A DNA stretch of 64,000 bases from Azospira restricta (GCF_016858125.1 NZ_CP064781.1:2303501-2367500), one strand, 5' to 3'; shown: positions 1 through 11,473, counted from the first letter of the stretch. Notes: a model not told the origin generated them from the letters alone. Numbers and translations: made by a program.

Positions 1-1151
1 TCGACCGGGCCGACGTAGTAGATGACGCGGTTGGTGAAGTCGACCGGCAGCTGCTCGCCCTTGGCCAGCATGTCGGAGATGCGCTTGTGCGCGGCGTCGC
101 GGCCGGTCAGCATCTTGCCGTTCAAGAGCAGCTTCTGGCCCGGCTTCCACGCGGCGACCTGCTCCTTGGTCAGCGTGTTCAGGTCGACGCGGGTGGCCGA
201 CTTGAGGTCCGGCGTCCAGGTCACCGCCGGCCAGTCCTCGAGCTTCGGCGTCGGCAGGTGGGCCGGGCCGGAGCCGTCGAGGTGGAAGTGGCAGTGGCGG
301 GTGGCGGCGCAGTTCGGGACGAGGGCCACCGGCAGGTTGGCGGCGTGGCACGGGTAGTCGAGCACCTTGACGTCGAGCACCGTGGTCAGGCCGCCGAGGC
401 CCTGGGCGCCGACGCCGAGCGCGTTGACCTTTTCGTACAGCTCGAGGCGCAGTTCCTCGGCGCGGGTCAGCTTGGCGCCGGAGGCGGCCTTGTCCTTCAG
501 CTCGTGGATGTCGACCGGCGCCATGATCGATTCCTTGGCCAGCAGCATCGCCTTCTCCGGCGTGCCGCCGATGCCGATGCCGATGATCCCCGGCGGGCAC
601 CAGCCGGCGCCCATTTCCGGGATCTTCTTGAGCACCCAGTCGACCAGGTCGTCGGAGGGGTTGAGCATGGCGAACTTGGACTTCGCTTCAGAGCCGCCGC
701 CCTTGGCGGCGCAGATGACCTCGACGCCGTCGCCCTCGACGATCTCGAAGTGCACGACGGCCGGGGTGTTGTCCTTGGTGTTCCTGCGGGCGCCGGCCGG
801 GTCGGCCAGCACCGAGGCGCGCAGCGGGTTGTCCGGGTTGGCGTAGGCGCGGCGGACGCCTTCGTCGACCATCTTCTGCAGGCTCATCGTCGCGTCCGGC
901 CAGGTGACGTTCATGCCGACCTTGAGGAAGACCATGCCGATGCCGGTGTCCTGGCAGATCGGGCGGTGGCCTTCGGCCGACATGCGGCTGTTGGTCAGGA
1001 TCTGCGCGATCGCGTCCTTCGCCGCCGGCGACTCCTCGCGCTCGTAGGCTTCGCCCAGCGCGCTGATGTAGTCGAGCGGGTGGTAGTAGCTGATGTACTG
1101 GAAGGCGTCGGCGATCGACTGGATCAGGTCTTCCTGCTTGATGGCGGTCAT
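1..1151 (-). CDS. fumA: Fumarate hydratase class I, partial (3' end outside window)
   Basis: This is an oxygen-sensitive [4Fe-4S] fumarase, which interconverts fumarate and malate in the TCA cycle in the cytoplasm. The visible 383 residues read from ATG at 1151 (preceded by a GAGAGAGCC ribosome site) to the window edge; the family is about 500 residues long, so roughly the last quarter is missing. Three family motifs carry the likely cluster cysteines: CQDTG at residue 66, WCPPG near 185 and NCAATRH near 281. A GIGIGGT segment follows the second motif. The gene is only 14 bases upstream of the stop of the YqhA-like gene on the same strand, so the two probably share a transcript. The gene symbol is by family; fumA and fumB cannot be separated. 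Confidence 0.93.
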   Translation of the reverse strand, partial: MTAIKQEDLIQSIADAFQYISYYHPLDYISALGEAYEREESPAAKDAIAQILTNSRMSAEGHRPICQDTGIGMVFLKVGMNVTWPDATMSLQKMVDEGVRRAYANPDNPLRASVLADPAGARRNTKDNTPAVVHFEIVEGDGVEVICAAKGGGSEAKSKFAMLNPSDDLVDWVLKKIPEMGAGWCPPGIIGIGIGGTPEKAMLLAKESIMAPVDIHELKDKAASGAKLTRAEELRLELYEKVNALGVGAQGLGGLTTVLDVKVLDYPCHAANLPVALVPNCAATRHCHFHLDGSGPAHLPTPKLEDWPAVTWTPDLKSATRVDLNTLTKEQVAAWKPGQKLLLNGKMLTGRDAAHKRISDMLAKGEQLPVDFTNRVIYYVGPV

Positions 1152-1165
1152 GATGGCTCTCTCGT

Positions 1166-1705
1166 TCAGTGGTGTTTCGACTGGTGCTGCAGAATCAGCG
1201 TTTCGTTCATCAGCTTGTCCACCCAGGCCATGGCCGCGGCGGAGATGAGGAACACGACGTGGATGATCACCTGCCACTTGATCGTGTGTTCGCTCAGGTT
1301 GCTGGCGTTGATGAAGGTCTTCAGCAGGTGGATCGACGAGATGCCGATGATCGCCGTCGACAGCTTGATTTTCAGCACGCCGGCATTGACGTGCGACAGC
1401 CATTCCGGCTGGTCCGGGTGGCCTTCGAGGTCGAGGCGCGAAACGAAGGTCTCGTAGCCGCCGACGATGACCATGATCAGCAGGTTGGCGATCATCACCA
1501 CGTCGATCAGTCCGAGCACGACCAGCATCACGTCGGCCTCGCTGATCGGCTTGCCGCCGAACGCGTTGTGCACGAGGTGCGAGAGCTCGATCATGAACAG
1601 GTAGCAATAGACCACCTGGGCAATGATCAGGCCGAGGTAGAGCGGCGCCTGGACCCAGCGGCTGGCGAAAATCGTGGTTTCGAGAACTTTGACGATTTGA
1701 TTCAT
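1166..1705 (-). CDS. YqhA/UPF0114 family membrane protein
   Basis: A 179-residue integral membrane protein that matches the YqhA (UPF0114) family, whose function is unknown. The start MNQIVKVLE at 1705 is preferred over an in-frame start 26 residues upstream, because the family begins with a short amphipathic stretch like this one. Hydrophobic segments near residues 20-42, 60-85 and 110-130 plus one near the C terminus suggest four membrane spans. It lies immediately upstream of the fumarase gene on the same strand. A TGCTAAAAT extended -10-like element lies on this strand at 1735-1743. Function cannot be inferred from the sequence. Confidence 0.85.
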   Translation of the reverse strand: MNQIVKVLETTIFASRWVQAPLYLGLIIAQVVYCYLFMIELSHLVHNAFGGKPISEADVMLVVLGLIDVVMIANLLIMVIVGGYETFVSRLDLEGHPDQPEWLSHVNAGVLKIKLSTAIIGISSIHLLKTFINASNLSEHTIKWQVIIHVVFLISAAAMAWVDKLMNETLILQHQSKHH

Positions 1706-1980
1706 TGCTGAAGATGTGCGAAAAAAGAGCCCGGATTTTAGCACCGTCTCGATGTTGCAGTGCAGCGAAAGCCGCGCAGCCACAAGGTTTGCGTGTAAGC
1801 CCGCTGTAAGGCTTGGCGGGTCTAATCCGGAACGGTCCCGGAAGGCGGATGGTTAGGGAGTTCCGCCGGCCGGCTGCAGTCCCGCTGCCCCATCCCGGGC
1901 AATTTTCCGTTTCCGGCCCTACGGAATGAAGGAACGGGGCTTCCACCATACGCTCAGTCAACCTCATTAGGAGATGCTAA

Positions 1981-3963
<1,983 letters not shown>

Positions 3964-3970
3964 GCAGGAC

Positions 3971-3999
3971 ATGCGCCGGCAGGGCTCCGGCCGGCGCAT
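3971..3999. other. Hairpin after acs, no T-tract
   Basis: A perfect 10-bp stem (ATGCGCCGGC / GCCGGCGCAT) with a 9-base loop begins 7 bases after the acs stop. No T-run follows, so it may stabilise the mRNA end or pause polymerase rather than terminate by itself. Confidence 0.6.
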
Positions 4000-4116
4000 T
4001 CCGACCCGCTCAAGAGCATGGAGAATGCGGGCGGAGGAGACAGGGACGTGTTCAACTGGCCTACAATCACAGTGGATGCGTCCGGAGTTGAAGCGGAGGA
4101 GAGACCGCCTCATGTT

Positions 4117-4149
4117 GGCCGGCGCTGATTTCAGCGCCGGCCTTTTTAT
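4117..4149 (+). terminator. Rho-independent terminator downstream of acs
   Basis: A 12-bp perfect stem GGCCGGCGCTGA / TCAGCGCCGGCC with a two-base loop is followed by CCTTTTTATTT-type sequence. It lies 28 bases before the next start codon, separating acs from the DUF294 operon. The symmetry means it may work on both strands. Confidence 0.85.
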
Positions 4150-4176
4150 TTGTCCGCCTGGGAGGGCGAAGGGGGT

Positions 4177-6087
4177 ATGAGTACACACGCGACCAGGATG
4201 CTGGTGGATGCGACGATCGAGGCGCTGCGCCGTCATTCGCCGTTCGACCGCATGGAGCGCGAGGCGCTGGCCTTCCTCGCCGAGCGCGCCAGGCTCGGCT
4301 ACTTCCCGAAGGACTCGCACATCGTCACCCCCGAGATGGGGCCGGTGAATACCTTCTACATCATCCAGCGCGGCAAGGTGCTCGCCCGCCAGTCGGGCGA
4401 GATCAACGTCACCGAATACTCGTCGCTGACGCTGGGCACCGGCGAATGCTTCCCGATCGGCTCGGTGATGGCGCGCCGCGCCTCGACCAATTCCTACCTC
4501 GCGCTCGAGGACACCTTCTGCTACCAGCTCGCCGCCGACGACTTCGTGCAGCTGATGCAGATGAGCCAGCAGTTCAACCTGTTCTGCACGCAGTACATCG
4601 CGACCCTGCTCAACCAGTCGCGCCGCCAGCTGCAGGTGCAGTTCGCGCAGCGCGCCGCCGAGCAGCAGTCGATGAGCTCGCCGCTGTCGGCGATCATCAC
4701 CAAGGCGCCGGTCTCGGTCGCGCCGGAGACGCCGATCCGGCAGGTGGTCGAGACCATGGTCTCCGGCCACGTCGGTTCGATGGTGGTGGTCGACGAGAAC
4801 CGGCAGCCGATCGGCATCTTCACGCAGTCGGACGCGCTGAAGCGCATCCTGCTCCCCGGCCTGTCGCTCGATCGCCCGATCGCCGACGTGATGTCGCCGC
4901 ATCCGCACGCGCTGTCCGAGCATGCGCATGTCTACGACGCGGCGCTGGCGATGGCGATGCACAGCGTGCGCCACGTGCTCGCCGTCGACGGCGAGGGACG
5001 GCTGAAGGGCGTCGTCTCCGAGCGCGACCTGTTCACGCTGCAGCGCGTCGGCCTGCGGCAGATCCGCCAGTCGATCGAGGGCGCGCAGAACATCGCGGTG
5101 CTGAAGCAGGCCGGTGCCGACGTGCGCCAGCTGGCGCTCAACATGCTGGCGCAGGGCGTCGGCGCCGAACAGCTGACGCAGTTCATCTCGGCGCTGAACG
5201 ACACCGTGACGCGACGCGTGATCCAGCTGAACCTCGCCACGCACGACCTCTACGGCATCGAGTGGGCCTGGCTGTCGTTCGGCTCGGAAGGGCGCGACGA
5301 GCAGACCTTCAGCACCGACCAGGACAACGGGATCATCTACATCTGTCCGGACATCATGAACCGCGAGGAGCTCGAGCTGCGCCTGCTCGGCTTCGCGCAG
5401 GACGTGAACCGCGACCTCGACGCGGTCGGCTTCCCGTTCTGCAAGGGCAACATCATGGCCAGCAATCCCGAGCTGTGCCTGACGCTGGAGGCCTGGGAGG
5501 AGAAGTTTTCGAAGTGGATCCGCGTGCCGGAGCCGAAGGCGCTGCTGAACGCGTCGATCTTCTTCGACTTCCGCGCGCTGCACGGCGCGACGCACCTCGC
5601 CGACCGGCTGCGCATGAGCCTCCTGAACATGGTCAAGTCGCAGGGGGTTTTCCTGCGCATGATGGCCGGCAACGCGCTCACGGTGCAGCCGCCGCTGGGC
5701 AAGATCCGCGATTTCGTGACCGACTTGAGTCCCGACCATCCCGGCTGCATCGACCTGAAGACCTACGGCGCGCGACTGTTCATCGACGCGGCGCGCATCT
5801 TCGCGCTGGCCACCGGCCTCTACAACACCAACACCGTGCAGCGCATCCGCCTCGCCGGCCAGCGCCTGGGCATGGCGCCCGACGAAACGGCGGCGATCGT
5901 CGAGGGCTTCAACTTCATCCAGCTGCTGCGCTTGCGGCACCAGCATTTCGAGAACGAGCACGGCCGCCCGGGCGACAACTTCATCAACCCCGAGCAGCTG
6001 AACGAACTCGACCGGCGCATCCTGAAGGAGTCGTTCCGCCAGGCGCGCAAGCTGCAGCAGCGGCTGAAGCTGGACTACCAGGTGTGA
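4177..6087 (+). CDS. cNMP-binding/CBS/DUF294 nucleotidyltransferase-like signalling protein
   Basis: A 636-residue cytoplasmic protein with four parts: a cyclic-nucleotide-binding-like N-terminal domain (about 10-140), a pair of CBS domains (about 155-285), a GlnD-like nucleotidyltransferase (DUF294) with GSEGRDEQ at residues 369-376 and a following D-x-D in STDQDNG, and a C-terminal DUF294_C helical domain. Proteins of this architecture are found beside sodium:solute symporters in many proteobacteria, as here, and are presumed to sense nucleotides and regulate uptake; the actual reaction is not known. ATG at 4177 is chosen because GGAGGGCGAAGGGGG lies directly before it. It is five bases from the next gene, so they form one operon. 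Confidence 0.88.
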   Translation: MSTHATRMLVDATIEALRRHSPFDRMEREALAFLAERARLGYFPKDSHIVTPEMGPVNTFYIIQRGKVLARQSGEINVTEYSSLTLGTGECFPIGSVMARRASTNSYLALEDTFCYQLAADDFVQLMQMSQQFNLFCTQYIATLLNQSRRQLQVQFAQRAAEQQSMSSPLSAIITKAPVSVAPETPIRQVVETMVSGHVGSMVVVDENRQPIGIFTQSDALKRILLPGLSLDRPIADVMSPHPHALSEHAHVYDAALAMAMHSVRHVLAVDGEGRLKGVVSERDLFTLQRVGLRQIRQSIEGAQNIAVLKQAGADVRQLALNMLAQGVGAEQLTQFISALNDTVTRRVIQLNLATHDLYGIEWAWLSFGSEGRDEQTFSTDQDNGIIYICPDIMNREELELRLLGFAQDVNRDLDAVGFPFCKGNIMASNPELCLTLEAWEEKFSKWIRVPEPKALLNASIFFDFRALHGATHLADRLRMSLLNMVKSQGVFLRMMAGNALTVQPPLGKIRDFVTDLSPDHPGCIDLKTYGARLFIDAARIFALATGLYNTNTVQRIRLAGQRLGMAPDETAAIVEGFNFIQLLRLRHQHFENEHGRPGDNFINPEQLNELDRRILKESFRQARKLQQRLKLDYQV

Positions 6088-6091
6088 CGCG

Positions 6092-6811
6092 ATGCGCTGG
6101 CTGAAGAACCTGTTCGGCGGCGGCGAGACCTTTGCCGCGGTCGACCTGCCGCCGGCGCAGGCGGCGGCGCTGGAGGCCTGGCGCCAGCGGCCGGCCGAGG
6201 ACTTCACGCAGCCGCACTTCCGCACGCGCTACGTGGTGGTCGACGTCGAGGCGAGCGGGCTCAACATGCTCAAGGACAACCTGATCTCGATCGGCGCGGT
6301 GGCGGTCGGCGGCGGCCTGATCGACCCCGCCGACAGCTTCCAGGCAGTGCTGCGCCAGGAGCAGGTCAGCTCGCACGAGAACATCCTGATCCACGGCATC
6401 GGCGGCAGCGCGCAGCAGGACGGCATGGAGCCGGCGGCGGCGCTGCTCGCCTTCCTCGACTACATCGGCAAGGCGCCGCTGGTCGCCTACCACGCCGAGT
6501 TCGACCAGGCGATGATCGACCGCGCGCTGCAGCGCTACCTCGGCGTCTCGCTTGAGCTGCCGTGGATCGATCTCGCCTGGGTGCTGCCCGAGCTGTTCCG
6601 CGAGCGCATCGATGCGCAGGTGCAGCTCGACGACTGGCTGGGGCTGTTCGGCATCGGCAACTTCCTGCGCCACAACGCGGTCGCCGACGCCTACGCGACG
6701 GCGCAGCTGCTGCAGGTGGCGCTGACGCGCGGCGCCGCGCGCGGCAAGGAGTCGGCGCAGGTGTTCATGGACACCGAGAAGGCCAGGCGCTGGGTGCGCC
6801 GGGGCGGCTAG
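6092..6811 (+). CDS. DnaQ-like 3'-5' exonuclease (DEDDh)
   Basis: A 239-residue exonuclease of the DnaQ/RNase T superfamily. The Exo I motif is VVVDVEASGLN with D51 and E53, Exo II is VAYHAEFDQAM, and Exo III is the His-containing RHNAVADAY (about 190-198), so all DEDDh catalytic residues are present. It may act on DNA or RNA, or as a standalone proofreading-type nuclease. It is four bases after the DUF294 gene and 18 bases before a symporter gene; this trio is a recurring operon, but what the nuclease does for transport is not known. Confidence 0.85.
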   Translation: MRWLKNLFGGGETFAAVDLPPAQAAALEAWRQRPAEDFTQPHFRTRYVVVDVEASGLNMLKDNLISIGAVAVGGGLIDPADSFQAVLRQEQVSSHENILIHGIGGSAQQDGMEPAAALLAFLDYIGKAPLVAYHAEFDQAMIDRALQRYLGVSLELPWIDLAWVLPELFRERIDAQVQLDDWLGLFGIGNFLRHNAVADAYATAQLLQVALTRGAARGKESAQVFMDTEKARRWVRRGG

Positions 6812-6829
6812 GACGGAGCGGACGGCGGG

Positions 6830-8866
6830 ATGAACTCGGAACTCGCGGATCGGCTGCGCCGCTACTACCTGGCCTACACGGGCGGCTTCGTGGCGCTGAT
6901 CGCGCTGCTCGCGCTGCTCGAACGGCACGGGATGCCGCCGCGCTGGATCGGCTACGCCTTCCTCTTCTTCACGATCATGATCTACGCGGCGATCGGCATC
7001 ATGAGCCGCACCGCCAACGTCTCCGAATACTACGTCGCCGGCCGCCGCGTGCCGGCGGTGTTCAACGGCATGGCCACCGGCGCCGACTGGATGAGCGCCG
7101 CGTCGTTCATCGGGCTCGCCGGCACCCTCTACCTCTCCGGCTATCAGGGGCTGGCCTACGTGATGGGGTGGACCGGCGGCTACGTGCTGGTGGCGCTGTT
7201 CCTCGCCCCCTACCTGCGGAAGTTCGGCCAGTACACGATTCCCGACTTCCTCGCCGCGCGCTACGGCGGCAACGCGGTGCGGCTGGTCGGCGTCTTCGCC
7301 GCGGTGCTGGCGTCCTTCGTCTACGTGGTCGCGCAGATCTACGGCGTCGGCCTGATCGCCAGCCGCTTCGTCGGCCTGCAGTTCGAGATCGGCATCTTCC
7401 TCGGGCTGGCCGGCATCCTCGTCTGCTCCTTCCTTGGCGGCATGCGCGCGGTGACCTGGACGCAGGTCGCGCAGTACGTGATCCTGATCATCGCCTACAT
7501 CGCGCCGGTGACGCTGCTGTCGATGAAGGTCACCTCGGTGCCGGTGCCGCAGCTGGTCTACGGCGAGGTGCTGGAGAAGGTGCGCGTGCTCGAGACGCAG
7601 ATCTTCCACCTGCCGGCAGAAGAGGACGCACGCCGCCGCTACCAGCAGCGCGCCGACGCCTACGCCGGGCGCATCGAGCGCCTGCCGGCCTCGCTCGTCG
7701 AGGAGAAGCAGCAGCTGTCGGCGGCGATCAACGAGCGCAAGCTCGATGCCAACGCGTCGATGCGCGAGGTGCTGGCGCTCGAGCGGCAGCGCCGCGAGCT
7801 GCCGGCGACGCCGGAGGCGGCGCGCGCGAAGTGGGGCGAGGCGAAGCAGGCGGCGCTGGAGCGGGCGGCGGTACCCAGCCACCACGCCGAGGCCTTCCCC
7901 GGCGCCAGCGAGGAGCAGCGCAACGCCGCGCGCATCAACTTCCTGACGCTGGTGTTCTGCCTGATGGTCGGCACCGCCGCGCTGCCGCACATCCTCGTCC
8001 GCTACTACACGACGCCGAGCGTGCGCGAGGCGCGCAAGTCGGTGTTCTGGTCGCTGCTGTTCATCCTCGCGTTGTACCTGACGGCGCCGGCCTACGCGGT
8101 GTTCGCCAAGTACGAGATCTACCTGCATCTGGTGAACAGCGAGATCGCCAGGCTGCCGGGGTGGATCGCCGCCTGGGGCAAGCTCGGCCTGGTGTCGATC
8201 GAGGACATCAACGGCGACGGCCTGCTGCAGCTCGCCGAGCTGACGCTGAACCCGGACGTCATCGTGCTGGCGACGCCGGAGATCGCCGGCCTGCCCTACG
8301 TCGTCTCCGGGCTGGTCGCCGCCGGTGCGCTGGCGGCCGCGCTGTCGACCGCCGACGGCCTCCTGCTGACGATCACCGGGGCGCTGTCGCACGATGTCTA
8401 CTACAAGGTGATCCGGCCGCAGGCGACGACGCAGTGGCGGCTGGTGATCTCGAAGTCGCTGCTGCTGGTGGTGGCGGTGATGGCGGCGATGGTCGCCGCG
8501 CAGAAGCCGGCGACGATCCTGTCGATGGTCGCCTGGGCCTTCTCGATCGCCGGCGCTTCTTTCTTTCCGGCGCTGGTGCTGGGCATCTTCTGGCGGCGCG
8601 CGAACAAGCCCGGCGCCATCGCCGGCATGCTCGCCGGGTTGGCGATGACCCTCTACTACATGCTGCGCGTGCAGTTCGACAACATCCCCTGGCTCGGCCT
8701 GCACGGCATCGGCATGGAACCCTGGCTGGAGGTGCAGTCCACCTCGGCCGGCGTCTGGGGGGTGCCGGTCGGCTTCGTCGTCATCGTCGTCGTCAGCCTG
8801 CTCACCGCCCCGCCGCCGCCGCAGACGCAGGCGCTGGTCGAGCGTCTGCGCTACCCGGTCGGCTGA
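6830..8866 (+). CDS. Sodium:solute symporter, VC_2705 subfamily, with coiled-coil and EF-hand-like inserts
   Basis: A 678-residue inner-membrane symporter of the SSS family, similar to acetate/ActP-type carriers; it would bring a small organic anion in with sodium. Family landmarks include YYVAGRRVPAVFNGMATGAD, SFLGGMRAVTWTQVAQY and ALSTADGLLLTI. Two insertions are unusual. A charged, helical, coiled-coil-like region spans about residues 245-364 between membrane segments. The 12-residue loop DINGDGLLQLAE (459-470) fits the EF-hand calcium-loop pattern. Both are also in the neighbouring paralogue. No small DUF4212 subunit gene adjoins this copy. Substrate is inferred only from acs and family. 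Confidence 0.88.
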   Translation: MNSELADRLRRYYLAYTGGFVALIALLALLERHGMPPRWIGYAFLFFTIMIYAAIGIMSRTANVSEYYVAGRRVPAVFNGMATGADWMSAASFIGLAGTLYLSGYQGLAYVMGWTGGYVLVALFLAPYLRKFGQYTIPDFLAARYGGNAVRLVGVFAAVLASFVYVVAQIYGVGLIASRFVGLQFEIGIFLGLAGILVCSFLGGMRAVTWTQVAQYVILIIAYIAPVTLLSMKVTSVPVPQLVYGEVLEKVRVLETQIFHLPAEEDARRRYQQRADAYAGRIERLPASLVEEKQQLSAAINERKLDANASMREVLALERQRRELPATPEAARAKWGEAKQAALERAAVPSHHAEAFPGASEEQRNAARINFLTLVFCLMVGTAALPHILVRYYTTPSVREARKSVFWSLLFILALYLTAPAYAVFAKYEIYLHLVNSEIARLPGWIAAWGKLGLVSIEDINGDGLLQLAELTLNPDVIVLATPEIAGLPYVVSGLVAAGALAAALSTADGLLLTITGALSHDVYYKVIRPQATTQWRLVISKSLLLVVAVMAAMVAAQKPATILSMVAWAFSIAGASFFPALVLGIFWRRANKPGAIAGMLAGLAMTLYYMLRVQFDNIPWLGLHGIGMEPWLEVQSTSAGVWGVPVGFVVIVVVSLLTAPPPPQTQALVERLRYPVG

Positions 8867-8956
8867 GCGTCGCACAAATCAAATTCCTGACAGCTTCGTC
8901 AGTCTTGTAAGTTTCGTGAAAGGTAGCTGGCGGAGTCTTGTCAGCCAAGATCGGAA

Positions 8957-8970
8957 TTGACCTGAATCAA
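8957..8970 (+). promoter_or_regulatory. Candidate FNR/Anr-type box
   Basis: TTGAC-CTGA-ATCAA differs by one base from the FNR/Anr consensus TTGAT-N4-ATCAA. It is 147 bases upstream of the DUF4212/symporter pair in a 251-base gap. It would link expression of this carrier to oxygen limitation. The match is by eye and the promoter it serves is not identified. Confidence 0.5.
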
Positions 8971-9117
8971 AGCTTTGTCCGTTCCGTCTCTTTGGGGAAG
9001 CAGCCGCGTGGCATCAGACCGGAACAGCGGCCGCGTTCCCCGCAGTGCCGTGCCGTGTCAGTCGGGCGGTACGGTCGTATGCAATCGGAAGACTTTCTTA
9101 GGAGGAGGGACCCTTCC

Positions 9118-9384
9118 ATGCAGTTGACTCAAAAGCATGTGGAGTACTGGCACAAGAATCTCGCTGTGACCGGGATACTCCTGTTCATCTGGTTCGTCGT
9201 CACCTTCGTCGCATCGTTCTACGCGCGCGAGCTCAACTCCGTCGTGATCCTGGGCTTCCCGCTCGGCTTCTACATGGGGGCGCAGGGTTCGCTGGTGGTG
9301 TACGTGCTGATCATCTGGTACTACGCCCGCTACATGAACAAGCTGGACCAGGAGTACGGGGTCCACGAAGGGGAGGATGACTGA
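9118..9384 (+). CDS. DUF4212 small subunit of sodium:solute symporter
   Basis: An 88-residue protein with two membrane segments (about 15-38 and 50-72), of the DUF4212 family that accompanies VC_2705-type symporters as a small subunit. The start MQLTQKHVEYW at 9118 has an excellent AGGAGGAG site 10 bases upstream, and family members begin this way; a longer in-frame reading from 8938 has a non-family N terminus. Its stop codon overlaps the ATG of the large subunit (ATGA-type overlap), so translation is probably coupled. The upstream gap contains an FNR-like box and a small hairpin (CTGAC/GTCAG, 8887-8902). Confidence 0.9.
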   Translation: MQLTQKHVEYWHKNLAVTGILLFIWFVVTFVASFYARELNSVVILGFPLGFYMGAQGSLVVYVLIIWYYARYMNKLDQEYGVHEGEDD

Positions 9385-11465
9385 TGGCCCAGACCCAATC
9401 GCAATTCGCCGCCCAGCTGAAGAAGTACTACACCTTCTACACCGGCGGTTTCGTCGCCTTCGTGATCGCGGTCGGCATCCTCGAGTTCGCCGGGGTGCCG
9501 AACAAGATCCTCGGCTATATCTTCCTCGCCGCGACCATCCTGCTCTACGCCGGCATCGGCTTCATGTCGAAGACGGCGGACGTGTCGGAGTACTACGTCG
9601 CCGGCCGCCGCGTGCCGGCGCTGTTCAACGGCATGGCCACCGGCGCCGACTGGATGTCGGCGGCGTCCTTCATCGGCATGGCGGGTACGCTGTACCACGC
9701 TGGCTATGACGGACTCGCCTTCATCATGGGCTGGACCGGCGGCTACTGCCTGGTGGCGCTGTTCCTGGCACCGTACCTGCGGAAATTCGGGCAGTTCACG
9801 ATCCCGGACTTCCTCGGCGCGCGCTACGGCGGCAACATCCCGCGCCTGATCGGCGTGCTCGCCGCGATCCTCTGCTCGTTCACCTACGTGATCGCGCAGA
9901 TCTACGGCGTCGGCCTGATCACCAGCCGCTTCACCGGCCTCGAGTTCACGCTCGGCGTCTTCGTCGGCCTCGCCGGCATCCTCGTCTGCTCGTTCCTCGG
10001 CGGCATGAAGGCGGTGACCTGGACGCAGGTGGCGCAGTACATCATCCTGATCGTCGCCTACATGATCCCGGTCGTCTGGCTGTCGGTGAAGCACACCGGC
10101 AACCCGATCCCGCAGATCGCCTACGGCCAGCAGCTGCAGAAGGTCGGCGAGCGCGAGAAGGTGCTCAACGACAAGGCCTCGCCCGACGGCGCCAAGGAGG
10201 AGAGCGTTCGCCAGATCTTCCGCGACCGCGCCGCCGCCGCCGACGCCAACCTGAAGGCGCTGGAGACCGGCGGTGCCGCCTACCTCGCGGCCGAGAAGGA
10301 GAAGCTGGTGGCGAAGGTCACCGAGCTGCGCACCACCGGCGGCGACGCCAAGGCGATCGAGGCGGCCGAGAAGGCGGTCAAGGACTATCCGGCGACGCCG
10401 GCCGACGCGAAGAAGGCGTGGACCGCGGCGAAGGCCGCCAACACCGCCAAGGCGGCGCCGATCAAGTCGCACGCCGAGCCGTTCCCGGCCAAGGACGACA
10501 AGGCGCGCGACGTCGCGAAGAGGAACTTCCTCGCGCTGATCCTGTGCCTGATGGTCGGTACCGCCGCGCTGCCGCACATCCTGATGCGCTTCTACACGAC
10601 GCCATCGGTACGTGAGGCCCGCGTCTCGGTGTTCTGGTCGCTGTTCTTCATCTTCCTGCTCTACTTCACCGCGCCGGCGCTGGCCGTGCTGGTCAAGTAC
10701 GAGGTCTATTCGAACCTGGTCGGCACGTCGTTCGCGCAGCTACCGGCATGGGTCGCGAACTGGGCCACGGTGGACAAGACGCTGATGGCGATCACCGACA
10801 TCAACAAGGACGGCCTCGTCCAGCTCGCCGAGATCACCATCGGCGGCGACCTCGTCGTGCTCGCCACGCCCGAGATCGCCGGCCTGCCGTACGTGATCTC
10901 CGGCCTAGTCGCCGCCGGCGGCCTGGCCGCCGCGCTGTCGACCGCCGACGGCCTGCTGCTGACGATCGCCAACGCGCTGTCGCACGACGTCTATTACAAG
11001 ATCATCGACCCGAACGCGCCGACGACCCGCCGCCTGGTGGTGTCGAAGTCGCTGCTGCTGGTGGTGGCGGTCCTCGCGGCCTACGTCACTTCGCTGAAAC
11101 CGGGCGACATCCTGTTCCTGGTCGGCGCGGCGTTCTCGCTGGCGGCGTCCGCCTTCTTCCCGGCGCTCGTCTGCGGCGTGTTCTGGAAGCGGGCGAACAA
11201 GCTCGGTGCGATCCTCGGCATGTCGCTGGGCCTCATCATCTGCGCCTACTACATGTACCTGACCTATCCGTTCTTCGGGGTCAATGCGCCGAAGTGGTGG
11301 GACATCAACCCGATCGCTGCCGGCATCTTCGGCATCCCGGCCGGCTTCATCGGCATCATCATCGGCACGCTGATCACGCCGGCGCCGTCGAAGGAAGTGC
11401 AGGAGCTGGTGGACCATGTCCGCTACCCGAGCCTGGAAGGCGACATCAACACCGCCGGGGCGTAA
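9384..11465 (+). CDS. Sodium:solute symporter large subunit, VC_2705 subfamily
   Basis: A 693-residue SSS-family inner-membrane carrier, paralogous along its whole length to the 6830 gene and paired with the DUF4212 subunit just before it. It has the same landmarks (YYVAGRRVPALFNGMATGAD, FLGGMKAVTWTQVAQY, ALSTADGLLLTI). It also carries an Ala/Lys/Glu-rich helical insert at about 245-375 and an EF-hand-like loop DINKDGLVQLAE at 472-483. The likely role is sodium-coupled uptake of acetate or another short organic acid. A strong terminator follows 41 bases after the stop. Confidence 0.9.
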   Translation: MAQTQSQFAAQLKKYYTFYTGGFVAFVIAVGILEFAGVPNKILGYIFLAATILLYAGIGFMSKTADVSEYYVAGRRVPALFNGMATGADWMSAASFIGMAGTLYHAGYDGLAFIMGWTGGYCLVALFLAPYLRKFGQFTIPDFLGARYGGNIPRLIGVLAAILCSFTYVIAQIYGVGLITSRFTGLEFTLGVFVGLAGILVCSFLGGMKAVTWTQVAQYIILIVAYMIPVVWLSVKHTGNPIPQIAYGQQLQKVGEREKVLNDKASPDGAKEESVRQIFRDRAAAADANLKALETGGAAYLAAEKEKLVAKVTELRTTGGDAKAIEAAEKAVKDYPATPADAKKAWTAAKAANTAKAAPIKSHAEPFPAKDDKARDVAKRNFLALILCLMVGTAALPHILMRFYTTPSVREARVSVFWSLFFIFLLYFTAPALAVLVKYEVYSNLVGTSFAQLPAWVANWATVDKTLMAITDINKDGLVQLAEITIGGDLVVLATPEIAGLPYVISGLVAAGGLAAALSTADGLLLTIANALSHDVYYKIIDPNAPTTRRLVVSKSLLLVVAVLAAYVTSLKPGDILFLVGAAFSLAASAFFPALVCGVFWKRANKLGAILGMSLGLIICAYYMYLTYPFFGVNAPKWWDINPIAAGIFGIPAGFIGIIIGTLITPAPSKEVQELVDHVRYPSLEGDINTAGA

Positions 11466-11473
11466 GCAACCTC

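Noticed and set aside
5984-8875. Minus-strand open frame of about 960 codons opposite the symporter
   Set aside because: Same shadow composition; the plus strand encodes a clear SSS-family protein.
8931-8946. Sigma-54 promoter upstream of the DUF4212 gene (TGGCGGAGTCTTGTC)
   Set aside because: The GC of the -12 element is missing; the spacing gives TC instead.
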